Source: Papilionanthe hookeriana x Papilionanthe teres (Eukaryota > Streptophyta > Magnoliopsida > Asparagales > Orchidaceae). From it: a stretch of DNA of 64,000 bases. The first letter of the stretch is position 1. The number at the start of each line of letters is the position of its first letter. Where the stretch lies: positions 62,804,197-62,868,196 of the forward strand of contig CM040421.1 in assembly GCA_022702705.1 (NCBI GenBank), in the 5' to 3' direction. The notes under the pieces are model-generated. The model was not told the origin of the DNA, did not search any database, and saw only the letters and a list, made by a program, of their open reading frames with translations. Below are positions 10,126 to 21,071 of this stretch, piece after piece. The translations under genes and the position numbers were made by a program.

Positions 10126-10738
10126 GCATCAAATAAATCATTTCAAAATTCAAAACCCAACAATAGGATTGTTCGGGAAGTCACCGAAGTTCACTTCAGA
10201 TTCGTGGCATCCCCTACTTTTCTTCCTTTGGATTCCCAAAATAAGTGTTCTTAAATTTGACCTATTCCCTATTGAAATCCCAATATCCAATTGTTTGAAA
10301 ACTTTAAACTTTGAAATTCTTGAAAGCAAAACCACTGATCTTTATCAAGAGTTTTCTTAAGTGACTACGGTCATTAGGATGTAATTAACTATAGGGGCTT
10401 GCCTCTATAAAGAACTCTAGAACCCAAGTAATATAAAACCTATCTAGTCTTTTGTACTAGATAGGGAAACTTGTCAGTCAACCAAAAACTTGGTTTGCAG
10501 AACAAACGGATCTCATGGATTCATTAGTTTATTTAATTGAGCCTCACCAGTAAGAGACATTTCTATTCCTCAGAATAGAGATATGACTTGCAGTATAGTG
10601 CTTGTTTATTTAAACTATTGCGAATATGAGATCAGTTTGATTTCATATTTTCAAACTAAAAATGATATTTTCTAAATTACATATATATTAAATTAAATTA
10701 AAAATTTTGTAACGGGCGACGGGATACCGCACACTACA
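10126..10738 (+). repeat. 3' part of a long LTR (truncated)
   Basis: The segment matches the last ~600 bp of the two full LTRs downstream (13630-14246 and 17140-17747). Shared landmarks are the hairpin pair around 10390-10465 and the terminal TTTTGTAACGGGCGACGGG. Its left limit is an abrupt loss of homology near 10125, so the upstream part of this LTR is missing. The same truncated fragment stands at 32240-32856. Confidence 0.7.
10439..10465 (+). other. conserved LTR hairpin
   Basis: CCTATCTAGT, a 7-nt loop and ACTAGATAGG form a perfect 10-bp stem. It is kept with few changes at about 13949, 17450-17476 and 32560. A second palindrome just upstream is perfect in the third LTR (CTATAGAGGC at 17400-17409, GCCTCTATAG at 17412-17421). 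Both lie in the presumed R/U5 part. A role in RNA folding or 3' end formation is a guess. Confidence 0.6.
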
Positions 10739-10755
10739 CCTATTGGGGGTCCATT

Positions 10756-13700
10756 TGTTAACCTCATTTTTGGTGAGGTCTAAACTTCCTCTTAGTGCTT
10801 AGGATCTAACCATTAGATTTTCTCTTTGACTATCCTAGAAGACTAGAGTTGGAACCCACCATTTAGAAATTTCCAACCACTTCTTAGCTCCTTTTGGAAC
10901 CCTACAGGGATGGTCACAAACCTCTAAATCACCTTGGAAGGTTAAAACCACCATGTGGAGACCAATAGTGAGTTCCCATATGAATGTTTGGACTTAGGGT
11001 AACCTTAGGTGACTTGAGCTTCTCTTGCACACACACACCCCTAAACCTTGAGTTCCCCTATCCCAAACCTTAAACATTATCCCATCTACCCTTTAAGAAA
11101 CTCACATGATTGAGCCAATGCCACTAGTTTTTTATTAAGATGGCTAACATCAATATGTGAAGGATCATAAAGTGGTTACCATTTGGCTAGATTTGGTCCC
11201 AAAGTGGTTAGACATGGCTAAGGCCCATGGGCACATACCCCTAAAACTCTAATTACATTCCAAATCCTAATTTTTAAGAAAAATTTCACAAAATTTCCTA
11301 GAGTCACTAATGAGTCCTGAAAATGGCACCAAAACATTCCTTGTGTCACACTGAAAATTTTGATTGTAAACTTATCATACCTCCGGACAACTTTTTGGCA
11401 CCTCGGTACCAAAATAACAGATACTTAAAAGACATTTCAGGGATCATAAAACCCTCCATGTTGATCAAAAATGGCCCCGAACATTAACATTTGACTCTAA
11501 ATTTCATCCTAAACCACCTCGAGCCTTCAAAGCAGCCTTTTGACCACTTTGACCAAAACTAATCAAAATTGGCCAAAATTACCAAGATACCCCTGGAATA
11601 CCCAAAATTTCAAAATTCAAATTTTTTATCCAATTAAATCCCAAAAATCATTTGAAACATCCCCATGTCATCCAATTGCCCCAATTTGACCAATTTTCAC
11701 CAATTTGACCAAAATCCTAATTTTGCCCCAAAATGGCCAAATCCCCAACTTAACCCCAATTTCCACCAAATTGGTTCCAAAATTCTCCAATTTCAATCCT
11801 AAACCCCAATTGAACATAATTCAATCTTAATTGAAACCATTTTGAAGTCCACTTTAATCAGTTTGAAAACCCAATTTTAATCCAAACAAAAATCTCAAAT
11901 TTGGCCTAATCTTGAACATCCATCAAATTGAACCTCAGATCAATCAAATTCCTCAAAATTAATTTCCAAATCAAAATTAAATATATCTAAACTCAATTTC
12001 AATCAATCATCCCAACCCAATTTGATCATCCCACAATTAATTTTAAAAATCAAAATCAAAAATTGCATATTAAAAGTCCATGTCCTTATGCATTTTGAAA
12101 AGTCAATGCCATTAATTTTAAATGCTCAAAAATCAAGCCCACATGATATATTTTCATTAGATTACCATCTCATGACATTAAAATCATTTTTTCATGGCAT
12201 CATACCAAAACTAGCCATGTATACATCAAACTTTATCCAAATAAGGCATGTTGACATTTCACATTTAAGATTTCTAAAAGCCTAAATTCCTTTTGCATGA
12301 AAATTCTCATGGCCTCATACATAACATGGTATGACTCATGGATCACCCCATGGCCATCCCAACGTAAAAAATTGCCAAATTGGGTAAGGGGGAAGTGACT
12401 ACTCCCTCATCCTTACACATTTGGACTTTCCCTCCTTCAAACCATTTAAGAATCTTGCCCAAACTTCTATGGTAGCCATTAGAGCTCACTAAAAAATGCT
12501 TAAGGGTTTTAAGATCAACTATAAGCACTTTAGGAAAAGAACTAGCCTATGGACAAAGGGCTAAACCCAAGCTAACCTAACCTAACCCAAACTCGAAGTC
12601 CCCTTTAGATTTTACCTTCCTCCCTCTCAAATTTTTTTATTTATTTTCTCCAATTCTAATTCCTTCCTCCCCCTTGCCATGACATAGCTCTCAACTCCAA
12701 GCCCTCCTCCTTGCCTAACCTTTCTCCAAACGGTAAGCTTTCTATCACCCAACCATCTCTCCAGCAAGCTCCACTGGCGAGCTCTTCCAGCGCCAAAGCA
12801 ACAACTGGATCGAGGAATTTAAAGTTGGAAATGATGGGAAGACCTTTTAGGTACACATTTAAGTTTATAGCAATTTACATTCTGCAATTTATTAAATGCT
12901 TTACTTTCCTGCTTTTTATAAACTTGTGAAAATGATTGAACCCAGCATGTTTAAACAACTCAAAATTTAATCACCAACAAAACAAACTTGCAATTTAAAC
13001 TAAATTAAAACATCTCTTGGATGACCGGGAATCCCTCGGAGGATGTAACCTACATGTGGCTAACACGATTTCCCATAGTCTGGATGAAAGAGTGGAATTC
13101 ATTAAGTTGAATTTGGTAAATTCATTTGGACTAAGTGAATCCTATGAAAATGGTGATACCAGAATGAGGGAAATGTGAGATCCTAATCGGTGTTGCCATA
13201 ATCAACTTAAACATTTGTTTTAATTAAAACATTAAGCCACCTCAATCATTCAACAATCCTTTGACAAGATACTTCACTCATCCCCTCATTTGTCACATCT
13301 TTAAATTAAACCTGCAACAATGAGAAGCTCGAAGCAAGCGCGGTGAGCAGCACGACCATCTTCAACATCAAAACAAATCTTCATCAGCTCAACTTTACTT
13401 AGAAATAAACAACCAAGCCATAGAATTTCGAGGTAGTTTGCCTAGTAAAACATAATTCCTCACTTCATCCTTTAGGCATTTGCATAATCATATTATGCAA
13501 TTTAAGCCCTAACTAGTCTTAGGATTCCAAGGTAGTCATTCGTCACGACATAAACCCTTCTAATTTCCAGGCCATTTATATGATTATGTCATATGAACAT
13601 AAGTCCTAAATAAGTAAAATTTTCAAGATTATAACATCAAAAAAATCATTTCAAAATTGAAACCCAATAATAGGATAGTTTGGGAAGTCACCCAAGTTCA

Positions 13701-14246
13701 CTTCGGATCCGTGGCATCCCCTACTTTTCTTTTTTTGGATTCCCAAAATAAGTGTTCCAAAATTTGACCTATTCCCTATTGAAATCCCAAAATCCAATTT
13801 TTTGAAAACTTTGAAATTTTAAATTCCTAAAAGAAAAACCACTGATCTTTATTGAGACTTTTCTCAAGTGACTTCGGTCATTTAGGATGTAATTAACTAT
13901 AGGGGAATGTCTCTATAGGGAACTTTAGAACCCAACTAATATAAACCATATCTAGTCTTTTGTACTAGATAGGGGAACTTGTCAGTCAACATAAAACTTT
14001 ATTCGCAGACCAAACGAATGTCATTGATTCATTAGTTTTTTTAACTGAGCCTCATCAGTAAGTGACATTTCTATTCCTCAGAATAGACATATGACTTACA
14101 GTGTAGTGCTCGTTTATTTAAACCATTATTTATATGAGATCATTTTGATTTCATATTTTCAAATTAAAAATAATATTTTCTAAATTACATATATATTAAA
14201 TTAAATTAAACATTTTGTAACGGGCGATGAGATACCACACACCACA
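10756..14246 (+). repeat. long LTR, copy 1 (Ty3/gypsy, Tat/Ogre-like)
   Basis: The LTR begins TGTTAACCTCATTTTT and ends in the GATACCACACACC region. It is colinear over about 3.49 kb with the next LTR (14264-17747). It is C- and A-rich with many CCAAATTTGACC-like words at 11550-12000, which create meaningless open frames, and carries the hairpin pair near its end. Length and composition suit Tat/Ogre LTRs. The 5' end assignment rests on the shared terminus; the exact 3' end is uncertain by ~10 bp. Confidence 0.65.
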
Positions 14247-14263
14247 CCTATTGGGGGTCCATT
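14247..14263 (+). other. polypurine-tract-like spacer between two LTRs
   Basis: CTATTGGGGGTCCATT separates the end of one LTR from the start of the next. The same kind of sequence (GCTTTTGGGGGTCCATT on the minus strand, 60214-60232) precedes the LTR of the minus-strand element at the right end, where it is in the right place for a polypurine tract. Two LTRs here are thus joined through little more than a polypurine tract. Confidence 0.5.
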
Positions 14264-17200
14264 TGTTGACCTCATTTTTAGTGAGTTCTAAACATCCTTT
14301 TAGTGGTTAGGATCTAGCCATAAGATTTCCTCTTTGACAATCCTAGAAGACTAGAGTTGGAACCCACCATTTAGAAATTTCCAACCACTTCTTAGCTTCT
14401 TTTGGAACCCTACATGGATGGTCACAAACCTCCAAATCACCTTGGAAGGTTAAAACCACCATGTGGAGACCCAACAGTGAGTTCCCATAGGCTTGTTTGG
14501 ACTTAGGGTAACCTTGGGTGACTTGAGCTTCTTTTACACACACAAACCCCTAAACCATTGAGTTCCCCTATCCTAAAACATAAACTTTATCCCTTCTACC
14601 TTTTAAGAAACTCACATGATTGAGCCAAAGCCACTAGTCTTTGATTAAGATGGTTAAGATCAATAAGTGAAGGACCATAAAGTGGTTACCATTTGGCTAG
14701 ATTTGGTCCCAAAGTGGTTAGACATGGCTAAGGCCCATGGGCACATACCCCTAAAACCCTAATTCCATTCCAAATCCTAATTTTCAAGCCAAATTTCCCA
14801 AAATTTCCTAGAGTCACCAATGATCCCTGAAAATGGCACCAAAACATTCCTTGTCTCACACTGAAAATTTTGACTGTAAACTTGCCATACCTCCAGACAA
14901 TTTTTTGGCACCTCAGTACCAAAATAACAGATACTTAAAAGACATTCTAGTGATCATAAAACCCTCCACATTGATAAAAAATGGCCCGGACATTATCATT
15001 TGACTCTAAATTTCATCCTAAACCACCTCGGGCCTTCAAATCAGCCTTTTGACCACTTTGGCCAAAATTGACCAAAATTGGCAAAAATTACCAAAATACC
15101 TTTGGAATACCCAAAATTTGAAAAATCCATTTTTTTATCCAATTAAATCCCAAAAATCATTTGAAACATCCCCATGTCATCCAATTGCCCTAATTTCACA
15201 AATTTTGACCAATTTGACGAATTTTCACCAAAATCTTAATTTTGCCCTAAATGGCCGAATCCCTAAATTAAACCCAATTTCCACCAAATTAGTCCAAAAT
15301 TCTCCAATTTTAATCCTAAACACCAATTCAACATATTCAATCTCAATTGAAACCATTTTGAAGTCCAATTGAATCAATTTCAAAACCTAATTTTAATCCA
15401 TATAATACTTCCTAATTTGGCCCAATCTTCAAAATCCATCAAATTGAACCTAATGATCAATAAAGTTCCTAAAATTTCATTTCCAAATCAAAATTCAATA
15501 TATCTAAACTCAATTTCAATCAATCCCAATCCACTTTTATCATCCCACAATTAATTTCAAAAATCAAAATCATCACATGCATATTAAAAGCCCATTTCCT
15601 TATACATTTTGAAAAGCCAATTCCATTAATTTTAAAAGCCCAAAATCAAGCCCACATGACATATTTTCATTCTATTACCATCTAATGAAATTTAAATCAT
15701 TTTTTAATAGCACCATACCAAAACTAGCCATGCATACATCAAACTTCATCCAAATGAGGCATGTTGACATTTCACATTTAAAATTTTTAAAAGCTTAAAT
15801 TCCTTTTGCATGAAAATTCTCATGGCCTCATACATAACATGGTATGACTCATGAATCACACCATGGACATCCCAAGGTAAAAAGTTGCCAAATTGGGCAA
15901 GGGGGAAGTGACTACTCCCTCATCCTTACACATTTGGACTTTCCTTCCTTCAAGCCATTTATGACTCTTGGCCAAACTTCTATGACAGCCATTGGAGCTC
16001 ACTAAAACATGCTTAAGGGTTTAGGATCAACTCTAAGCACTTTGAGAAAGGATCTAGCCTATGGACCAAGGGCTAAACCCAAGCCAACCTAACCTAACCC
16101 AAACACCAAGTCCCCTTTGGATTTTACCTTCCTTCGTCTCATTTTTTTATTTATTTCTTTTATCCACCTCTAAGTCCTTCCTCTCCCTTGCCATAAAATA
16201 GCTCCCAAGTCCAAGCCCTCCTCCTTGCCTCTCTTTTCTCCAAATTGTAAGCTCCACATCACCCAACCATCTCTCCGGCAAGCTCCACCGGCGAGCTCTT
16301 CCGGCGGCAAAGCAACAACTGGATCGAGGCATACAAAGTTGGCAATGACGGGAAGACCCTTCAGGTACACATTTAAGTTTATTACAATTTACATTCTGCA
16401 ATTTATTAAATGCTTTACTTTCCTGCATTTTATAAACTTGTGAAAATAATTGAACCCAACATGTTTAAACAAATCAAAATTTAATCACCAACAAAACAAA
16501 CTTGCAACTTCAACTAAATTAAAACGTCTCTCGGATGACCAGAAATCCCTCAGAGGATGTAACCTACGTGTTGCTATTTAAATTTCCCACGGTTTGGATG
16601 AAAGTGCAGAATTCATTAATTTGAATTTGGTAAATTCATTCAGACTAAGTGAATCTGATGAAAATGGTCATACCAGAACGAGGAAACCGTGGGATCCTAA
16701 CTGGTGTTGCCATAATAAACTTAAACATTTTTTTAATTAAAAAATTAAGACACCTCAATTTCTCAACAATCCTATGACATGATCAACCTCTCATCCCCTA
16801 ATTTGTCACCTCTTTAAACTAAACCTGCTACAACGAGGAGCTCAAAGCAAGCGCGGTGGGCAGCATGGCCATCTTCAACAGCAAAACAGATCTTCATCAG
16901 CTCAACTTTCCTTAGAAATAAACAACTAAGACATAATATTTCGAGGTAGTTTTCCTTGCACAACACAAATCCTCACTTTATCCTTTAGGTATTTGCATAA
17001 TCATATTAAGCAATTTAAGCCCTAACTAGTCTTAGGATTCTGAGGTAGTCGTCCGTCATGACATGAACCTTCTAATTTGCGGGTCATTTATATGATTATG
17101 TCATATGAGTATAAGTACTAAATAAATAAAATTTACAAGATTTTAACATCAAATAAATCATTTCAAAATTGAAACCGGATAGTTTGCGAACTCACCAAAG

Positions 17201-17747
17201 TTCACTTCGGATCCGTGGCATCCTCTACTTTTCTTCCTTTGTATTCCCAAAAAAAGTGTTCCTAAATTTGACATATTGCTTTTTGAAATCCTAATATCCA
17301 ATTTTTTGAATACTTTAAACTTTGAAATTCTTTAAAGCAAACAACTGATCTTTATCGAGAGTTTTCTTAAGTGAGTTCGATCATTTATGATGTATTTAAC
17401 TATAGAGGCTTGCCTCTATAGGGAACTTTAAAACCCAAGTAATATAAACCCTATCCAGTCTTTCGTACTAGATAGGGGAACTTGTTAGTCAATATAAAAC
17501 TTGGTTTGCAGACCAAGCGGATTTCATGGATTCATTAGTTTATTTTCTTGAGCCTCACCAGTAGGTGACATTTTTATTCTTCGGAATAGACATATGACTT
17601 GCAGTGTAGTGCTTGTTTATTTAAACTATTGCGTATATGAGATCAATTTGATTTCATATTTTCAAATTTAAAATGATATTTACATATATATTAAATTAAA
17701 TTAAACATTTTGTAGCAGGCGAAGGGATACCCATTCCGGCTCTGACA
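14264..17747 (+). repeat. long LTR, copy 2
   Basis: It begins TGTTGACCTCATTTTT and ends CCGGCTCTGACA, 3,484 bp, and is followed by a primer-binding-site-like sequence, so the 3' end is well placed. The LTR is highly similar to copy 1 along its length. A fourth, more diverged copy is at 32875-36312. No protein-coding capacity is evident. Confidence 0.7.
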
Positions 17748-17756
17748 ATTTCTAAC

Positions 17757-17775
17757 TTGGCGACTGGCAGGTGGC
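17757..17775 (+). promoter_or_regulatory. primer-binding-site-like sequence after LTR copy 2
   Basis: ATTTCTAACTTGGCGACTGG directly follows the LTR terminus. TGGCGAC is a typical start of plant Ty3/gypsy primer-binding sites. The second block has CTTGGCGACC at the same place (36321-36330). I cannot assign the tRNA. Confidence 0.55.
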
Positions 17776-17779
17776 TCTC

Positions 17780-19710
17780 AGGGCTTCAATTCAGGTGTAA
17801 TGCACTGCCTAGGTGGAGTGCAAAAGAGCTCCAATGGCAATTTTAGGCTGAGGTAGCCATAGGGTGGAGAATGGGTTTAATTAAGTGTGAGATGGCTCTC
17901 GTTTTGAGCTCCTCTAGTGACTAGGTCGGCCGGCCGGCTAGGCCAGGGGAGGTGGCTCGTGGGTCAAGTGAGCCAGTAGGCAGGCCATCATGGGGTGAGC
18001 TTAAGTGGATAATACATTATGGAAAACCTCCCCTAGGTTTAACCATTTAAAGGAGGAGATCCCCTAATTTGGGGTACCTTTGGTCCTTGGCTCCACTAGG
18101 GTGGGCTAGGTGGGTCTAGCCCAGTCCTTAGGGTCAACTTAGTGGCTGTGAAGGGGTTGGTTTGGTCACAATTGGTTCTATTTGATTAAATTTGGTCATG
18201 GGTTCATTTGGGTCACCTTGGGTACAAATTGTGCTAACTAAGGTTTGAGCTTGAATTGAGCTTAAGTGATTGAGCAATATTGTGTATATGATTGACATAA
18301 ATAGTTTAGAGAAGGATTGGAGTGGTTTTGGGGATCAATTTGGTTTGATTTGGGATTTTAGTCAATTTGGGGCAAATTGGGTTAACTTGGGTTTTGGTTA
18401 GGATAGGTTTGGGTCTAAGGCCAATTGAAGGTTCCAAATGGTCTAGGGTGATGTCATAAAGAGTTCCCAACAACAATTGGGTGGAAATTTTTGGAGTAGG
18501 GTAATCAATTTGGGAGATTTTGGGCATATGGCATGTTTGGGTCAAATTTTAGGGTTTTGGACTTTAAGTGGGTTTGGGTGAGACTTGGATCCAAATTGAG
18601 GGTATTTGATGGTTCAATTAAGTTTAAGGGAGTCTCATAGGAAGTTTAGAATTCAAATTAGGGAGAAATTGATTGGTGTTAGGTCAATTTGGGGAATTTG
18701 GGTCACTTAGGTAAAATTGGGAATTTTGGAATTTAAGTAAAATTGAACTCAAATGTGGGTTAAATTGAGCTTGGATTTGGTTTAGATTGACATTGGAGAT
18801 GTTGAATTAAAGTTTGGAATTGAAATTGGTTAAGATTAGGGTCATTTGGGTAGACATTGGGTTTAATTTGGGCACTTTTGGGTTAAATGGGTCAAATTGG
18901 GTCTTTTGGTTAAATTGGGCTAAATTGGCCAAATTGGGTCATGTGGTAGTTGGGAGAAATAAAATTTGAAATATTTGAGAGATTTTGGGAATTTATGAGA
19001 ATTTTTGGAATTTTTGGCAAAAAGGGGCATTATGGTAATTTTGGGGATTTTTTTGGAAAATTTGACAATTTTTGGGTAATTTTGGTTAATTTGAGTGGTA
19101 GGGAGTATTTTGGAATGATTTTTTTGAGAATTATGGGTAGTTTGGGTGAGTTTGCATATTTTGGGGGATTTTAGGGTTTTGTAGGTATTTTTTGTATTTT
19201 TTTGGGAAATTTGAAATCTTTGGGAGAATTGGGATTGGTTGAAAGTGACTAATATATCATTGTTTAGTTTGAGCCATGGACCAAGGGTCACCCTCATTTG
19301 ATCCTCTATGTGTTTGTACTAGCCAAACCCTAGCCTGAGGCTAATAGCTTGGGAAAACCACTTACATGAGTTTCCAAAGTGTTAGGGGATCGAAGGTGAT
19401 GTGCCTTGTTTAGGGTTGTGAGTGTGTAGTGTAAGTGTATGTAAGCCCCAGACGTCCTAAGATAGATTCTAAGATATGAACACCTATATGAGACTTCCCC
19501 TAGGCCTCCTTAAGCTTGGTCTCTTCCTCCAAAAAACTGGAGGCTAGGCCTTAAGCATATGAAAACTCTCAGTGAAGTGAGAAAAGTTTGAATTCCTATG
19601 GGGGAGGGTTCCAAGACTAGTCTTCTAAGAAACTCACCGAGAGAGTTCTATGGCTAGACCCTAGGCTATTATAAAGAAATATTAGACCTCAACCAAAAGT
19701 GAGGTCAACA
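17780..19710 (-). repeat. inverted long-LTR fragment (U3 part)
   Basis: Read on the minus strand from 19710 (TGTTGACCTCACTTTTGG) this is the 5' ~1.9 kb of a long LTR. It is colinear with 36330-38218 and with 58320-60213 of the minus-strand element, and more distantly with the U3 of the plus LTRs (shared GAAGACTAG and CAATTTGACC-rich parts). It is G-rich on the plus strand, the mirror image of the plus LTRs. It abuts the primer-site region of LTR copy 2, giving an LTR-to-LTR inverted arrangement. Confidence 0.65.
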
Positions 19711-19739
19711 CTAGGGTCGGTTTTGTGCCTTCCCAAGTC

Positions 19740-19746
19740 TATAAAA
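19740..19746 (+). promoter_or_regulatory. TATA box before the coiled-coil ORF
   Basis: GTCTATAAAAGGCCCT lies 83 bp before the ATG at 19823. The box and spacing are kept in the second block (38248-38254, ATG 38325) although the surrounding sequence has many differences. Core promoter by sequence only. Confidence 0.5.
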
Positions 19747-19822
19747 GGCCCTAAATTTATGAAATACTTTCCCCAATTCTTATTTTCATTCGAGTCTTCT
19801 GAAAGGGCATTTTGAGTGCAAA

Positions 19823-20224
19823 ATGTCTTCTTGGGAGAGCGAAGTTATGAAGAAAGACGAAGCCAACAAGAAAAAGTTTAATTGTGATAGTGAGCAAGAG
19901 TTATATAATGGATTTATGGCTGTAAGTATCCAAGGAATAACAGAAAGGATTACGAAGATTGAAACCACCGTGAAGTCTATTGATGCAAAGGTAAATGAAA
20001 TTGATGCTCATTTAGCGCACATTGGATGGCAACTTAAAATACAATTCAGTCATACAAGTTATGTGGAAGAAGCGAATAGAGCGATGTATCTGAAGAACAA
20101 ATGGATATAAGAAGAAAAAGGAGGAGCTTTTAATCATTGCCCGTTTTATCAGATTTATATTCCAGATGGTTCAAATGAAACTAATGGTGATTCTGGATAT
20201 ATTTCACCTAATGGAAATAGGAAT
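19823..20224 (+). pseudogene. small coiled-coil ORF of unknown identity (copy 1)
   Basis: ATG at 19823 opens 95 codons to TAA 20108, and the frame then continues to a second TAA (20222-20224) with KGGAFNHCPFYQIYIPDG. I do not recognise it. The N-terminus is charged (MSSWESEVMKKDEANKKK). Residues about 38-66 (ITERITKIETTVKSIDAKVN and following) place Ile/Val/Leu at every a and d position for four heptads, a clear coiled coil. The homologous copy at 38325-38724 has the same TAA at the same codon, so the stop predates the duplication; either the real protein ends there or both copies derive from one broken ancestor. It may be a retroelement accessory ORF. Confidence 0.45.
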
Positions 20225-21071
20225 TAAATTATGTGTGGTCTTATGATATGAATATGTGTGTTTAGTGTTTTAAGTGTGTTTTTTTGTTAATGTTTGTTTT
20301 TATTGTATTTTACATATGTTTGTTACATCTCAATGATGTTAATTTGGGTTTAATTACATGTGTTTGAACTTATGTATTTTGGGAATTTCATCCAAACTGT
20401 TTGGATAGAAATTTGTAGTTTGTATCAAGTGTGTTCTAATATTTAATGAAATATAAGTTTGTGTTTGTGTGAAATTTGTGTGAAATCATTGAAAATTAAA
20501 GAGTACTTTTAGATTATTAGAAGAGTTTATGGGGAAAAATAATTATTTGAAGTGATTAAAGGTGATTAACTTGGATTTTTGATGGAACTAACTTAATTGT
20601 CAATATTTGGGCATTGGCGCCTAAGAGCCAAACCGATGGCGCATAAGCACCAAATTTCGTGGCTAAGCGATGTATGCCTCTCGCATAGACGTCGGTTCAC
20701 GAAAAATGATTTTCAGCAGTTAAAAACCTAAAACTTGTCATTTTTAACATCCCCATTACCATCAACCTCTCGGGTTCGCGAAATAGGAGCCTAGGGCATC
20801 ACTATTTGGATCATTTTAGATCCGATTTCGTTGAAATTTATTAGATTTGAGTTCCTTAAGGTATGATCACTACTCTTTAGTAAAAAATTTTTATTTTGAC
20901 CATGTATTTTGAGTACTTTATGGAAAAATCCAAAAATCACTATTCATGGTGAAAATTTGAGAAAAGCATGAGAAATTGCTTGGATTTAGTAGAGTTTACC
21001 TTTGGAAGTTGAGTTAACAAGTTTAGTTTAAATTTGAAATTTATGATGAATTTTTTTGTGAATTTTTAGAG
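20225..21071 (+). repeat. spacer with GCGCC-rich cluster before ORF3
   Basis: AT-rich sequence colinear with 38725-39558. At 20610-20700 it holds an unusual cluster of near-repeats (TTGGCGCCTAAGAGCC, GGCGCATAAGCACC and relatives). A similar cluster follows ORF3 at about 23925-23960. No gene is seen. Confidence 0.6.

Noticed and set aside
12711..12929. short frame with a Ser/Ala-rich start, repeated at 16225-16443 and partly at 34769-35002
   Set aside because: It lies in repeated LTR sequence on the same position of each copy, so the apparent conservation is that of the LTR; no known domain.
15049..15372. 107-codon frame rich in Asn, Pro and Ile, and similar ones at 18306-18545, 18920-19297, 33750-33968, 36673-37059 and 37436-37858
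   Set aside because: They arise from CAATTTGACC-like words in LTR sequence, have no motif, and are not conserved as frames between copies.
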